NCBI RefSeq assembly: GCF_001746755.1
Contig: NZ_MCGG01000027.1
Coordinates: 38,917-102,916 of the forward strand
From: Magnetovibrio blakemorei
GTDB taxonomy: Bacteria > Pseudomonadota > Alphaproteobacteria > Rhodospirillales > Magnetovibrionaceae
Direction of reading: 5' to 3'
DNA: 64,000 nucleotides
Shown: positions 18,098 to 27,609 of the stretch, one piece after another
Layout: every line of letters begins with the position of its first letter
Position numbering within the stretch: position 1 is the first letter of the stretch
Notes under the pieces: model-generated
What the model saw: only the letters and a program-made list of their open reading frames with translations
Told to the model about the DNA's origin: nothing
Databases searched by the model: none
Made by a program: the position numbers and the translations under genes

Positions 18098-18718
18098 TTA
18101 CTTACGGCTGGCGTAAAATTGAAGTACTGCTTCAACGCCGCCCTTTTCTTTGAGTTCGCCGAGGACACGTAACTTTTTGCGTTTTTCCTTGTCGGACATG
18201 TTCGGATTGGCTTCGATATTGCGGCTACCCGAATCAAAATCCATCAAGTTGTTGCGCAGATACGGCAACATTTGACCGGCCAGAACGGGATAATCTTCTG
18301 CCGTATAGCCATCTTTTTCATGGCAACCTTCGCACATGTCTTTGATCAAAGCCTGACCTTTTGCCACTTCGGCAGGGTCAGTTTTTTGCATCGCCACACG
18401 TTCAAATTTCTGTTTAGAGAAAAAATCAGCCATTTTGGCGATTTCTGCATCGGAGTAGCCTTTGGCAATCCGCTGCATGACCGTTGATTTGCGAATAGTG
18501 CCATCACGATAGTTCGTCATAGACTCGATCAGATAATTCTTATTCATTCCTGCAATCGTTGGGGTTGCTGGACCTTGGCTAACGCCATTGGGGCCGTGGC
18601 AACCGTTACAGGTGTTGGCCAGCATGCTGGCTTCTGCATCGCTTGCTTGTGCTGTGGAAAAGCCCATCAGGCTGATCACGGCACCAGTTGCGAAAGCATA
18701 AGTCATAAATTTACGCAC
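18098..18718 (-). CDS. fccA: Flavocytochrome c sulfide dehydrogenase, diheme cytochrome subunit
   Basis: 206 residues from GTG 18718, chosen because GGGAGGA lies 6-8 bp before it and because a normal signal peptide (VRKFMTYAFATGAVISLMGF, cut after STAQA) then begins the protein; an in-frame extension to 18826 carries no such signal. Two CxxCH sites are at residues 37-41 and 129-133. The fold is two class I cytochrome c domains, as in FccA. It forms the periplasmic heterodimer with FccB and accepts electrons from the flavin. It is first in the fccAB operon, downstream of a long gap with a perfect palindrome. Confidence 0.88.
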   Translation of the reverse strand: MRKFMTYAFATGAVISLMGFSTAQASDAEASMLANTCNGCHGPNGVSQGPATPTIAGMNKNYLIESMTNYRDGTIRKSTVMQRIAKGYSDAEIAKMADFFSKQKFERVAMQKTDPAEVAKGQALIKDMCEGCHEKDGYTAEDYPVLAGQMLPYLRNNLMDFDSGSRNIEANPNMSDKEKRKKLRVLGELKEKGGVEAVLQFYASRK

Positions 18719-18850
18719 TGAGCATCCTCCCACTCGTTGTTGACGTGAATATTTCTTAGCACATGAAATGCAGGGGACAAAGCCAAAAAAACTCAAGTGT
18801 ATCAATGACTTTAACAAAAAATACACACGACATTTTCATCAGCATTTACT

Positions 18851-18887
18851 CATGTAAGTGTTGTTCTTTACGAACAACACTTACATG
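18851..18887. promoter_or_regulatory. Perfect 16-bp inverted repeat upstream of fccAB
   Basis: CATGTAAGTGTTGTTC (18851-18866) and GAACAACACTTACATG (18872-18887) are perfect inverted copies with a 5-nt loop. There is no proper T tract on either side, so an operator is more likely than a terminator. It is 133 bp before the fccA start and about 220 bp before the divergent small membrane protein gene. The remainder of the 390-bp gap 18719-19108 is AT-rich with no gene I can support. Confidence 0.6.
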
Positions 18888-19108
18888 ACGTATTTCTTAT
18901 GTTGCGACACACCAATGTCACAAACACAATCACTTAGTCTATTTGTACAGGGGCGTTATCGCTCATATATTGCATTGCAATAGAGACATCTACGCGTCAA
19001 AAAACTTGCAATCAGCATCCGTTTCCTTGAAGATTTGACCAAATTCGACACTGAGACATGGGGAAAGCCAGAAACCTCCAACTAAATTTAAATTGAAAGT
19101 TTGTTATT

Positions 19109-19297
19109 ATGCGTCTCCTTCTTGCTATTCTCGTTCCGTGGTTACAATTTTTCACCATTGGTCGTCCCATTGCCGGCATCATTTGTCTGATATTGCAACT
19201 GACCTTGGTGGGCTGGATTCCCGCCGCGATTTGGTCCGTCTACGCTTTGAGCCAGTACAAAACGGACAGCAAAATCAAAAAGGCGCTGGGGCAATAA
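19109..19297 (+). CDS. YqaE/Pmp3-family small membrane protein
   Basis: 62 residues with two hydrophobic segments (about 2-14 and 18-46) and a charged tail (YKTDSKIKKALGQ). The pattern GRPIAGIICLILQLTLVGWI followed by PAAIWSVYALSQY is that of the Pmp3/UPF0057 proteolipid family. These inner-membrane peptides affect membrane potential and stress tolerance in other organisms. Start ATG 19109. It is followed 45 bp later by another small membrane protein in the same direction. Confidence 0.75.
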   Translation: MRLLLAILVPWLQFFTIGRPIAGIICLILQLTLVGWIPAAIWSVYALSQYKTDSKIKKALGQ

Positions 19298-19342
19298 TCC
19301 CTCACCTGCCTGTCTCTCAACGCCCTTGACTTGGATTGAACC

Positions 19343-19591
19343 ATGGCTGCTGCCCCGCGCATTCCCGTATTGAAACTGCTCATCTGGTGTTTGATCATCG
19401 GGCTCTTGTTGGCGTGGTTCAACGCCTCGCCCGAGGGCGTCTATGCGTGGGCCGGTGAAACTGGTAAAGCGGCCTTTAATTGGCTGTGGAACTTTGGCCA
19501 ACGAATCGGCCCTTATATACTGATGGGGGCCATGCTGGTGCTGCCCATTTGGGCCGTTATGTTTTTATGGAATTGGTTCAAGACCCGCTGA
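19343..19591 (+). CDS. Small integral membrane protein (DUF6460-like)
   Basis: 82 residues with two membrane helices: about 8-26 (VLKLLIWCLIIGLLLAWF) and about 58-78 (YILMGAMLVLPIWAVMFLW), joined by a Trp-rich amphipathic stretch. The layout resembles the alphaproteobacterial DUF6460 family, with modest certainty. No catalytic residues are seen. It probably forms a two-gene unit with the Pmp3-like gene before it. Confidence 0.6.
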   Translation: MAAAPRIPVLKLLIWCLIIGLLLAWFNASPEGVYAWAGETGKAAFNWLWNFGQRIGPYILMGAMLVLPIWAVMFLWNWFKTR

Positions 19592-19623
19592 TAAGCATCT
19601 GTATTAATGCATGTTTGGCTTCA

Positions 19624-20529
19624 TTAAGACGCCATAATTCTGGGTGGTTTACGCCATTGGGTAAATTGATCGCGAATGTGTTGCGCCAGTTCGGAGGCGA
19701 TTTCGTTGGCACCGCTGGCAGATGTATACAGGTTGATGTAAAAAACTGGTAAGTCCGGCAACCCCTGCTCTGCGCCCAACACCTCGACATAACTCGGCAC
19801 GGTCGAATCCAAAATGGCCGTGACGCCGAGATCCGCACTCAACATGGCAAATGATGCGTCCATGTTGCGGGTGACGTTGATGCGCCATTCCCGCCCGACC
19901 CGTTCCAAGGCCCGCAGCATCGGCATGCGGAACATGCAGTTTTCATTGACAATCACCAGCGGCAAGGGCGTTTGCAGATGGCTATCGCCGCCACGACCGC
20001 CCACCCAAATCAGCTCATTGTGGATCAGCCGTTCAGCCCCTTTTGGGGTGTGGTTCTCGGTGGTCAAAGTGAGGTCAATCCGTCCCTTGGACAAGGCGTT
20101 CTTCAAATCTTCGCTGGTGCCGACTTCCAATTCCACACTGACCTTGGGGTATGCACTGGCAAAGCTTTTCAAGATCGGCCCGACAAACGGGAAAACGATG
20201 TCGTAGGGCACCCCAAAGCGCACCGTCCCGGAAAATTCCGGTGCCGTCATTAACGTAAAAACTTCATCATTCAAGGCAATCAGCTTTTGCGCCGGAACGA
20301 TCAGTTTTTCCCCTTCAATGGTGGTATCAAGCCGTTGCCCCGCGCGATCAAACAAGGATTTTTGCAAAAGCTCTTCTAACCGTTTGATCCGTTGGCTGAC
20401 GGCACCCTGGGTCACATTGAGACGATTGGCCGCGACGGTCATCGAGCCACTTTCCGCGACCGCGATGAAGGCACGCAAAAGCGCCGTGTCGATATCGCGT
20501 ATGGGAATCTTTGCGTCATTAGCACTCAT
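19624..20529 (-). CDS. LysR-family transcriptional regulator
   Basis: 301 residues from ATG 20529 (MSANDAKIPIRDIDTALLR), preferred over in-frame starts up to 20580 because the HTH then begins at the usual distance. HTH at about 15-72 (SGSMTVAANRLNVTQGAVSQ), effector-binding domain at about 95-295. It is divergent from a DUF1127 gene, but the ~90-bp gap gives no firm target. The effector is unknown. It is a different subfamily from the CbbR at 3381. Confidence 0.85.
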   Translation of the reverse strand: MSANDAKIPIRDIDTALLRAFIAVAESGSMTVAANRLNVTQGAVSQRIKRLEELLQKSLFDRAGQRLDTTIEGEKLIVPAQKLIALNDEVFTLMTAPEFSGTVRFGVPYDIVFPFVGPILKSFASAYPKVSVELEVGTSEDLKNALSKGRIDLTLTTENHTPKGAERLIHNELIWVGGRGGDSHLQTPLPLVIVNENCMFRMPMLRALERVGREWRINVTRNMDASFAMLSADLGVTAILDSTVPSYVEVLGAEQGLPDLPVFYINLYTSASGANEIASELAQHIRDQFTQWRKPPRIMAS

Positions 20530-20621
20530 AATAGCAGTGATTATGAACATTGGTTTTACTAATAGCAAGCCCTTCGGCATTATACCCCTATCAAAACAGT
20601 TAACATGAGGAGACCGGGATC

Positions 20622-20873
20622 ATGAATTACAACACTATCACCTGCTGCGACGACATGTGCGACGTATCGGCCAAAACCATGACCCAGCAACTCTTCGGCA
20701 CCCGTGTGGCCGCGTTGGTGGACTGGGTCAAACGAGCCTATGACGTGTACCGCCAGCGTCGGCACCTTGCCCACTTGAGCGCCCGTGAGCTGTCCGATTT
20801 GGGCATCACCCGTGCCCAAGCACAATTTGAGAGCGCTCGGCCCTTCTGGGACCTGCCGAACGACGCGGCCTAA
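20622..20873 (+). CDS. DUF1127-domain small protein
   Basis: 83 residues. The C-terminal half carries the DUF1127 signature: an Arg-rich helix RQRRHLAHLSARELSDLGI at about 46-64. Alphaproteobacterial proteins of this type bind RNA or regulators and influence phosphate, nitrogen or oxidative stress responses. The N-terminal part is Cys/Asp-rich (TCCDDMCD). A rightward terminator follows at 20919-20954. It is divergent from the LysR gene. Confidence 0.75.
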   Translation: MNYNTITCCDDMCDVSAKTMTQQLFGTRVAALVDWVKRAYDVYRQRRHLAHLSARELSDLGITRAQAQFESARPFWDLPNDAA

Positions 20874-20918
20874 CACGTTCCCCCCATCCCCAGCCTTCAT
20901 TCCTCCAAATGAAAGCGC

Positions 20919-20954
20919 AAAAAAGCCGCCGGAATTCACTCCGGCGGCTTTTTT
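20919..20954. terminator. Bidirectional terminator
   Basis: AAAAAAGCCGCCGGA pairs with TCCGGCGGCTTTTTT around a short loop, with T runs usable on both strands. It sits between the convergent DUF1127 and phosphoribulokinase genes. Confidence 0.92.
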
Positions 20955-20971
20955 AATGAGGCGTTGAGAGA

Positions 20972-21886
20972 CTAACCGCGTGCGCTCATCATTTGGCGCA
21001 AGATCGGGGTCAAAATCAGCTCCATGGCGAAGCCCATCTTGCCACCCGGCACGACGATGGTGTTGCGACGAGACATGAACGAGTGCGGGATCATCTGCAG
21101 CAAGTAAGGGAAGTCAATGTCCTTGGGCAGATTTTCCGGCTTGCGGAAACGAATCACCACGACGCTTTCATCAGGCGTCGGAATGTCGCGCGCAATGATC
21201 GGGTCGGAGGTGTCAACCACCGGCACGCGCTGGAAGTTGATGTCCGAATGCTGGAACTGCGGCACGATGTAGTGAACGTAGTCATGCATGCGGCGCATGA
21301 TGGTGTCCATCACCGCTTCTTGCGAATAACCGCGTTGCGAGGTGTCGCGATGGATTTTTTGAATCCATTCCAGGTTGATCACCGGCACAACGCCGATTTT
21401 CAAATCTACATAACGGGGCATATCAACGTCAGCCGTTTTCACGCTGCCGTGCAGGCCTTCGTAGAACATCAAATCGGTGCCCGAGGGGATATCTTCCCAA
21501 GGCGTAAATTGACCGGGGTTTAAGCCTTCGTAAGCTGCGGCTTCTTCATCAGAGTGCAGGTACAAACGACGCTGACCGCCACCGGTCTCGCCATAGGTTT
21601 TAAACAGATCAGCCAATTTGGCGAATTCGTTCGCTTCGGGGCCGAAGTGGCTGAAAGTCATGTCGCCAGCGGCTTCGGTCTCAGCGACTTTGGCCTTCAT
21701 GGCGGCGCGGTCATACCGGTGGAAGCTGTCCCCTTCAATCACGGCGGGGGTCAGGCCTTCACGGCGAAACATGTGTTCAAATGCATCTTTGACCGTGCTG
21801 GTCCCCGCACCGGAAGATCCGGTCACGGCGATAATCGGGTGTTTTTTGGACACGGGTGCAATCCTTCCCTGTTGGATTTCATTCAT
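20972..21886 (-). CDS. prkB: Phosphoribulokinase, class I (proteobacterial type)
   Basis: 304 residues from ATG 21886 (MNEIQQGRIAPVSKKHPII); the in-frame extension to 22036 looks non-coding. Walker A is GSSGAGTST. The blocks IEGDSFHRYDR, MTFSHFGPEANE, YGETGGGQRR, FYEGLHG, IGVVPVINLEWIQKIHRD and NINFQRVPVVDTSDP-like text match the octameric, NADH-activated class I PRK of phototrophic and chemoautotrophic proteobacteria. It makes RuBP. It stands alone, about 8 kb from the Calvin set that has its own class II-like PRK, which is unusual. No Calvin neighbour is present. Confidence 0.92.
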   Translation of the reverse strand: MNEIQQGRIAPVSKKHPIIAVTGSSGAGTSTVKDAFEHMFRREGLTPAVIEGDSFHRYDRAAMKAKVAETEAAGDMTFSHFGPEANEFAKLADLFKTYGETGGGQRRLYLHSDEEAAAYEGLNPGQFTPWEDIPSGTDLMFYEGLHGSVKTADVDMPRYVDLKIGVVPVINLEWIQKIHRDTSQRGYSQEAVMDTIMRRMHDYVHYIVPQFQHSDINFQRVPVVDTSDPIIARDIPTPDESVVVIRFRKPENLPKDIDFPYLLQMIPHSFMSRRNTIVVPGGKMGFAMELILTPILRQMMSARG

Positions 21887-22180
21887 AATCGCCGCTCTAA
21901 ATGAGCGATCTCTAATATGCGCAGTATGGCTGAATCGGAAAGGACCCGATAGCCATGAAATCACGATTCTTGTCCGGATCGAACGCTCAATCCCAAAAAA
22001 AGCCTCAAACGTGAGGCGCTTTGGGCAGAAAATCAACGTTCAACTCGGCCACGGGGAGGTCACTGAGGTAACGACAATGTGCCGTTCACGGGGCAATCTA
22101 GTACGCATTCTTTAAACGCGCGTCAACCCTTGTCGGTTCAAACGAAGCGGCTTGGCGGTACGTTTACCCTATGGGGGGAA

Positions 22181-22258
22181 TGGGGTGGCTGATGGGTCTC
22201 GAACCCACGACCTCCGCGACCACAACGCGGCGCTCTGACCAACTGAGCTACAGCCACC
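22181..22258 (-). tRNA. tRNA-His (GTG anticodon), CCA encoded
   Basis: On the minus strand GGTGGCT pairs with AGCCACC as the acceptor stem, with a genomic CCA at 22183-22181. The D arm GCTCAGTTGGTCAGAGC, the anticodon loop TTGTGGT (anticodon GTG) between CCGCG and CGCGG, and the T arm GTGGGTTCGAGACCCAT are all present. It closely resembles E. coli tRNA-His. Confidence 0.97.
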
Positions 22259-22302
22259 ATAGTGTTAAGCATTCCGAGGTGAACCCCGAAAGCCGCCCTT
22301 AT

Positions 22303-24501
22303 CTAGACGGAAGACTTAGTCGCGTCAAGCACCCCGTTTAATGATCTGATGCGGTTTTTTCCAAACCGCACCGTAACCTGTGTTCCGACGCCGAGTTCGC
22401 TGACAATTTTCATCTCGCCATCATGGGCTTTGACCAGTTCGTTGGTGAGCGGCAAGCCCAGTCCGGTGCCTTCCGTCAGGCCCGCGATATGGCTGTTGGT
22501 GCGACCGAACGGTTCCATGGCCGATGCCAGCCCATCGGCATCCATGCCCAAGCCGGTATCCTTAACGATCAGTTCAATGGCATCGCTTTCATATTTCACA
22601 AGCAAGGAAACGGTGCCGCCGTTGGGCGTAAACTTGACCGCATTCGACAACAAATTCAGCAAAATTTGCATCAGGCGCCGTTTGTCGGCGTATAGCAGAT
22701 CCATCCCATCCGGCGCATCCACAAATATGGTGATCTCCCCCGTCTCTGCGCGCGGTAGAATTTGCGAGACAGCCGCATCGGCAACCTCGGCCAAATCGAC
22801 GGCTTCTTCATGCAAATCCATCTTGCCCGCTTCGATGGCTGAGAGGTCCAAAATATCGTTGATCAATTCCAGCAGATGGCCGCCGGATGCATGGATATTG
22901 GTGATGTATTCCGCATACTTATCATGGCCGAGGGGGCCGAGAATTTCATGGCAAATGCTGTCGGAAAAGCCAATGATGGCATTCAGCGGGGTGCGTAATT
23001 CATGGCTCATATTGGCCAAGAAGTCCGACTTGGCCTGGTTGGCGCTGTCGGCCAACTCTTTGGCTTTGACATAGTCGCGGGTACGCTCACTCACCTGTTC
23101 TTCCAAATGGCGTTGCTGCTCGGAGAGCACTTGCTCGACTTTTTTGCGTTGCGCAATCTCGTATTCCAATTGCTGGTTCTTGACCTCCAACTCGGCGCTG
23201 CGGTCGAGTGCGAGGCTTTCGGTATCTCTTTGCGAGCGCACCATTGTATTGGCTGATCTGGCAACGGCTTCAAGCTCTGCATAAGCCATCTGATCGGCAT
23301 CAATGTTTATATTTTTTTCTGCGGCATGATCAAAAAAGGTCTGAAAAGCTGCAAAATTTGCCCCCAAAGAATCCGACAAGCGCCGCGCCAGAACAAAATA
23401 AATCGCAATCAACACCACCAGCACCAGCAGCGATCGCAAAATATTGCCCATTAATCGCTTGCTCAGGGCACTGCGGCGTTCACTGACTTGCCGTTCAATA
23501 TCGTCCAGCATGACCCCCGCACCGATGTACCACTCAAACTGATCGATGCTTTCAACATAGCTGACTTTGGGACGCGGCGGACCGCCTTCAAACCCAGGAA
23601 TGAAATAGTTTAAAAATCCACCACCATTTTTCGCCGCACGAATCAATTCGACGACGATTTTCACGCCATTGACGTCCGTGACCCCTATCATCTGCTTGCC
23701 TTTTTGGGGCGCCGTCAAAGAAATGCCATCCCATTGACCGCCAAACAGGTAGTTACCGACCCCGGCGGTCGACGTTTCAATCCGCGACAACAAACTGGCC
23801 TTGGTGGCTTTTAAGGCATCGTCCAGATATTCCCCGGTGCCGATGACCCAGCCCAGCGGGGCGTAAAGTTTGACGGCCGTCAGTTTGCGATGTTCGTCTC
23901 CGGGCTGATCCGGACGGCTCCAAGTGTGTTCGAAAAAATAAGGCCCCTGGCGTTCAAGTTCTTGACCATTAAGCGCCAACGCCAGGGTTTGGCGCACCAT
24001 TGCCCTTTTTTTTGGCGGGCTGTCCAACAGCAAGTTCGTGCCTTCGTTTTCCGGTCGGTCCGTGGCCAACTGGGAAACACCCTCTAGGTCGATAATGAAA
24101 AAGTAACCTCGGCCATCATTATAGCGGATCTCTCGCAAGGCCTCCCGGACGGCTGTTTTGACCACATCCGGTTCAGACAACGGTGACAGATTCTTGTAGA
24201 TTGAATCGACAATGGCGATGGCATTTGTCAATTCTTCCGTCAGCTTTTGCTTGGTACGAAGCTGATAGAGTTTACCCTCGGCCCGCACATTCGCCGCCGT
24301 GTCCGACACCACAGCCTTCAGAAAGGCCTTGTTTTCTTGAATTGAAGTATCGCGGTATTGATTCAGTTCCCGCGTCAGTTCGCGATAATCTTGATAAGTC
24401 CAAATGGTGCCCATGATCACCAGGGCCAGTATGGCCCACAAAGCCATACGCGTCGGCACAGCTGTCGCCAGTCTCGGTTTTTTGACCAGATGTTCGCCCA
24501 A
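22303..24501 (-). CDS. Cache-domain sensor histidine kinase
   Basis: 732 residues. TM1 is at about 20-37. The periplasmic part (about 45-340) contains two Cache-like units with [20 protein letters not shown] and [15 protein letters not shown], and later [17 protein letters not shown]2 is at about 348-370, followed by a coiled coil (about 430-480). HisKA has the phospho-His at H500 in [18 protein letters not shown], and the HATPase has its N and G boxes ([24 protein letters not shown]). There is no receiver domain. The ligand is probably a small organic acid, by family analogy. No response regulator is adjacent. The start at 24501 is in-frame and plausible. Confidence 0.88.
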   Translation of the reverse strand: MGEHLVKKPRLATAVPTRMALWAILALVIMGTIWTYQDYRELTRELNQYRDTSIQENKAFLKAVVSDTAANVRAEGKLYQLRTKQKLTEELTNAIAIVDSIYKNLSPLSEPDVVKTAVREALREIRYNDGRGYFFIIDLEGVSQLATDRPENEGTNLLLDSPPKKRAMVRQTLALALNGQELERQGPYFFEHTWSRPDQPGDEHRKLTAVKLYAPLGWVIGTGEYLDDALKATKASLLSRIETSTAGVGNYLFGGQWDGISLTAPQKGKQMIGVTDVNGVKIVVELIRAAKNGGGFLNYFIPGFEGGPPRPKVSYVESIDQFEWYIGAGVMLDDIERQVSERRSALSKRLMGNILRSLLVLVVLIAIYFVLARRLSDSLGANFAAFQTFFDHAAEKNINIDADQMAYAELEAVARSANTMVRSQRDTESLALDRSAELEVKNQQLEYEIAQRKKVEQVLSEQQRHLEEQVSERTRDYVKAKELADSANQAKSDFLANMSHELRTPLNAIIGFSDSICHEILGPLGHDKYAEYITNIHASGGHLLELINDILDLSAIEAGKMDLHEEAVDLAEVADAAVSQILPRAETGEITIFVDAPDGMDLLYADKRRLMQILLNLLSNAVKFTPNGGTVSLLVKYESDAIELIVKDTGLGMDADGLASAMEPFGRTNSHIAGLTEGTGLGLPLTNELVKAHDGEMKIVSELGVGTQVTVRFGKNRIRSLNGVLDATKSSV

Positions 24502-24770
24502 CGTCCGCTATCCCCATCGACACCCTCTTCTCACGACAACAGCTTAGCTATGTCAAAGAGGTATGTGATTATAAAAGCAAGATTAAGAGACATTCCGCAA
24601 GACATGTTTTAAAGGCGCGTGTCTGTTGACGTTTACGAATGCCCAGTCTGCACATAATTGCGTCAAATGCATAAATTTTATACACATCAAATCTAGTGAT
24701 CGCCCCAATAATGTCACCTTTTAGCTGGATACCACCTTGTTTACATGGCAATAATTATCTATGAGGCCAG

Positions 24771-24787
24771 TTGGCACGCGGTATGCT
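24771..24787 (+). promoter_or_regulatory. Sigma-54 (-24/-12) promoter of glnB-glnA
   Basis: TTGGCAC at 24771-24777, five bases, then ATGCT at 24783-24787. This matches the sigma-54 consensus TTGGCAC-N5-TTGCW with one mismatch. The glnB start is about 100 bp downstream. Nitrogen-limited NtrC control is expected for this operon in related bacteria. The rest of the 386-bp gap 24502-24887 is AT-rich; I could not confirm paired NtrC sites. Confidence 0.75.
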
Positions 24788-24884
24788 AATTAAGCGTGAC
24801 GCCGGGCTATGAATTTTGTCGGCGGCGTGAGACAGTGGCCGTACCAAGCCCACCTTATGGTGCGACCAAGCGGAGAAAAATTGA

Positions 24885-25226
<342 letters not shown>

Positions 25227-25378
25227 CAGGGTTTGCACTACGAAACCTAATAAGCGAGACCTGATCTAATTCCACCTCAATTCCGGTCGCACATATACCC
25301 GGTCACACATTTACCATGCGGGACCTCCTTAAGATCGGCCTAAACCCTTAAAACCACCATCCACTGAGGAACAAAACT

Positions 25379-26800
25379 ATGTCTTTGGATTGCAAGACTC
25401 CTGCTGACGTTATCAAATATCTGAAAGACGAAAACATCGATTTCGTCGATCTGCGCTTTACCGACCCCAAGGGTAAATGGCAGCACTTGACCATGTGTAC
25501 CGATTTTGTCGACGCGGATGCGTTCGAAGACGGCATCATGTTTGACGGTTCATCCATCGAAGGCTGGAAGGCCATCAACGAATCCGACATGACGTTGATC
25601 CCGGACGCCACCACCGCCGTTATGGATCCGTTCTGCGCCCAGCCGCAGCTGATCTTGTTCTGCGACATCCAAGAGCCGTCCACCGGTCAGGGCTACAACC
25701 GTGACCCTCGTTCGGTTGCCAAACGCGCTGAAGAATATCTGAAATCCACCGGCATTGGCGACACCGCCTTTTTCGGCCCGGAACTCGAATTCTTCGTCTT
25801 TGACGATGTGCGTTTTGATGTTTCCATGAACCGCTGCTCCTACGAATTCGACAGTGACGAAGGTCCTTACGTCACCGGCAAAATCATGGAAGAAAGCAAC
25901 ATGGGTCACCGTCCTGGCGTTAAAGGCGGTTACTTCCCGGTTCCTCCCGTTGACTCTGCTCACGATTTGCGTGCCGAAATGGTTACCGTGATGCGGGAAA
26001 TGGGCCTAACCATGGACAAGCATCACCACGAAGTGGCGCCGTCTCAGCATGAATTGGGCATGACCTACTCGACCTTGGTTCGTGCTGCTGATGACATCCA
26101 GATCAACAAGTACTGCACCCACATGACCGCACACACCTACGGCAAAACGGCGACCTTCATGCCGAAGCCCGTCGCTGGCGACAACGGTTCTGGTATGCAC
26201 ACCCACATGTCGATCTGGAAAGACGGCAAGCCAACCTTCGCAGGCAATGGCTACGCTGATCTGTCCGAAGAAGCGCTCTACTACATTGGCGGCATCATCA
26301 AGCACGCCAAGGCTTTGAACGCGTTCACCAACCCGTCGACCAACTCTTACAAGCGTTTGATCCCCGGTTTTGAAGCTCCGGTTCTGTTGGCTTATTCGGC
26401 CCGTAACCGTTCCGCTTCTTGCCGTATCCCGTTTGTGGCTTCGCCGAAGGGCAAGCGCGTCGAAGTCCGTTTCCCGGATCCGACCGCAAATCCGTACCTG
26501 GCCTTCACCGCCATGATGATGGCTGGTCTTGACGGTATCCAGAACAAGATCCACCCCGGCGATGCTATGGACAAGAACCTTTATGACTTGCCGCCTGCAG
26601 AGCTGGCTCAAGTTCCGACCGTGTGTGGCAGCTTGCGCGAAGCGCTGGATTGCCTCGACGCCGATCGCGAATTCCTGAAAAAGGGCGGCGTGATGGACGA
26701 CGACATGATCGACGGCTATCTGGCCCTCAAGTGGGAAGATGTGTACAACTTCGAACACACTCCTCACCCGGTCGAATTCCAGATGTACTACAGCTGCTAA
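25379..26800 (+). CDS. glnA: Glutamine synthetase, type I
   Basis: 473 residues, typical of dodecameric GSI-beta. Blocks visible include [23 protein letters not shown], the catalytic [40 protein letters not shown] and the Asn-containing [13 protein letters not shown]. The adenylylation Tyr402 lies in NLYDLPP, so control by GlnE is expected. It condenses glutamate and ammonia using ATP. A GAGGAA ribosome site precedes the ATG. It is second in glnB-glnA and has its own terminator. Confidence 0.98.
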   Translation: MSLDCKTPADVIKYLKDENIDFVDLRFTDPKGKWQHLTMCTDFVDADAFEDGIMFDGSSIEGWKAINESDMTLIPDATTAVMDPFCAQPQLILFCDIQEPSTGQGYNRDPRSVAKRAEEYLKSTGIGDTAFFGPELEFFVFDDVRFDVSMNRCSYEFDSDEGPYVTGKIMEESNMGHRPGVKGGYFPVPPVDSAHDLRAEMVTVMREMGLTMDKHHHEVAPSQHELGMTYSTLVRAADDIQINKYCTHMTAHTYGKTATFMPKPVAGDNGSGMHTHMSIWKDGKPTFAGNGYADLSEEALYYIGGIIKHAKALNAFTNPSTNSYKRLIPGFEAPVLLAYSARNRSASCRIPFVASPKGKRVEVRFPDPTANPYLAFTAMMMAGLDGIQNKIHPGDAMDKNLYDLPPAELAQVPTVCGSLREALDCLDADREFLKKGGVMDDDMIDGYLALKWEDVYNFEHTPHPVEFQMYYSC

Positions 26801-26821
26801 TTCAAACGCAGCCGCATAACG

Positions 26822-26854
26822 AAAAGCCCCGCCAGAAACGGCGGGGCTTTTTTT
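26822..26854 (+). terminator. Terminator of glnB-glnA
   Basis: AAAAGCCCCGCC pairs with GGCGGGGCTTTT around a 6-nt loop, followed by a T run. It also serves the convergent small membrane gene weakly. Confidence 0.93.
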
Positions 26855-26885
26855 ATAGCTGATTTGTGATCCAACGGCCTTTGCG

Positions 26886-27209
26886 TTAGGTATATTTCTC
26901 ATCGTTCATTTTCATCTTTTCGATGACGGGGCCCATGGCGCGAAAGCGTAAAATTGCGCCGCAAATAATCAAAACTATGCCGCCCAGCGTCCAGTAAACG
27001 GGATGAATGTAAACTTCCATGTGACTGAGGAAATACCCCCTTGCGGGTTCCAAAATGGTGCCGAGCACCAAATAAACGGCGGTGAAGAGAATCACCAAAA
27101 TCCCCCCGCGCAGCAACTGCGCATGGAAGAAATAGCTGATGGGATGATGCTTTTGCATTTCGCGCTCAACACGTTCCCAAAACACATCACTGTTGCCGGG
27201 TAAGGCCAT
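26886..27209 (-). CDS. Small membrane protein of unknown function
   Basis: 107 residues from ATG 27209, chosen for AAAGGGG 8 bp upstream; an in-frame extension to 27338 has no ribosome site. Two membrane helices lie at about 31-50 (GILVILFTAVYLVLGTI) and 69-88 (YWTLGGIVLIICGAILRF). The N-terminus (FWERVEREMQKHHPISYFF) and the C-terminus are charged and likely cytoplasmic. No domain recognised. Confidence 0.65.
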   Translation of the reverse strand: MALPGNSDVFWERVEREMQKHHPISYFFHAQLLRGGILVILFTAVYLVLGTILEPARGYFLSHMEVYIHPVYWTLGGIVLIICGAILRFRAMGPVIEKMKMNDEKYT

Positions 27210-27423
27210 GAAAACCCCTTTCATCTGCGCTGGCAGATATAAGTCTGATCCGCAAAGTGTGAACAATTGGCAAACAAGCCGTCTAAGCCAAGACGTTTCG
27301 TGACGAATCATCCCTGCACATCGCCCCAATACAGCCATGATATGCTTCTATACTGTGTTAAGTGGCTGGAAAGGTTTCGCCACATATACTGGTGATGGTC
27401 AAGAAAGACCAGAGGAGGCCAGA

Positions 27424-27600
27424 ATGTCCTATTATCAAGATCATAGCCACGACAATACCGACGACGACATCGCCCACTTGGCAGACGAATTGGTCCACCG
27501 CCTGGGTGTGGAAGACGCCCTTCAAGTTTGTCAGGAAAACTCTTGGGATGGTGTTTTGCATGAAATCCAAGGGCGGATTCAGATGGACGCAGACCGCTAG
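27424..27600 (+). CDS. Small acidic protein of unknown function
   Basis: 58 residues from ATG 27424, with AGGAGG about 9 bp upstream (27413-27418), which decides the start over an in-frame extension to 27337. Sequence is His/Asp-rich at the front (YYQDHSHDNTDDD), then a helical region (AHLADELVHRLGVEDALQVC). It is convergent with mobB. It might be a small regulator or accessory protein. I recognise no family. Confidence 0.65.
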   Translation: MSYYQDHSHDNTDDDIAHLADELVHRLGVEDALQVCQENSWDGVLHEIQGRIQMDADR

Positions 27601-27609
27601 GTTTGCCCC

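Noticed and set aside
24601..24770. Possible NtrC sites upstream of the sigma-54 promoter
   Set aside because: Only half-site-like TGCAC text is visible near 24649; no convincing palindrome to the consensus.
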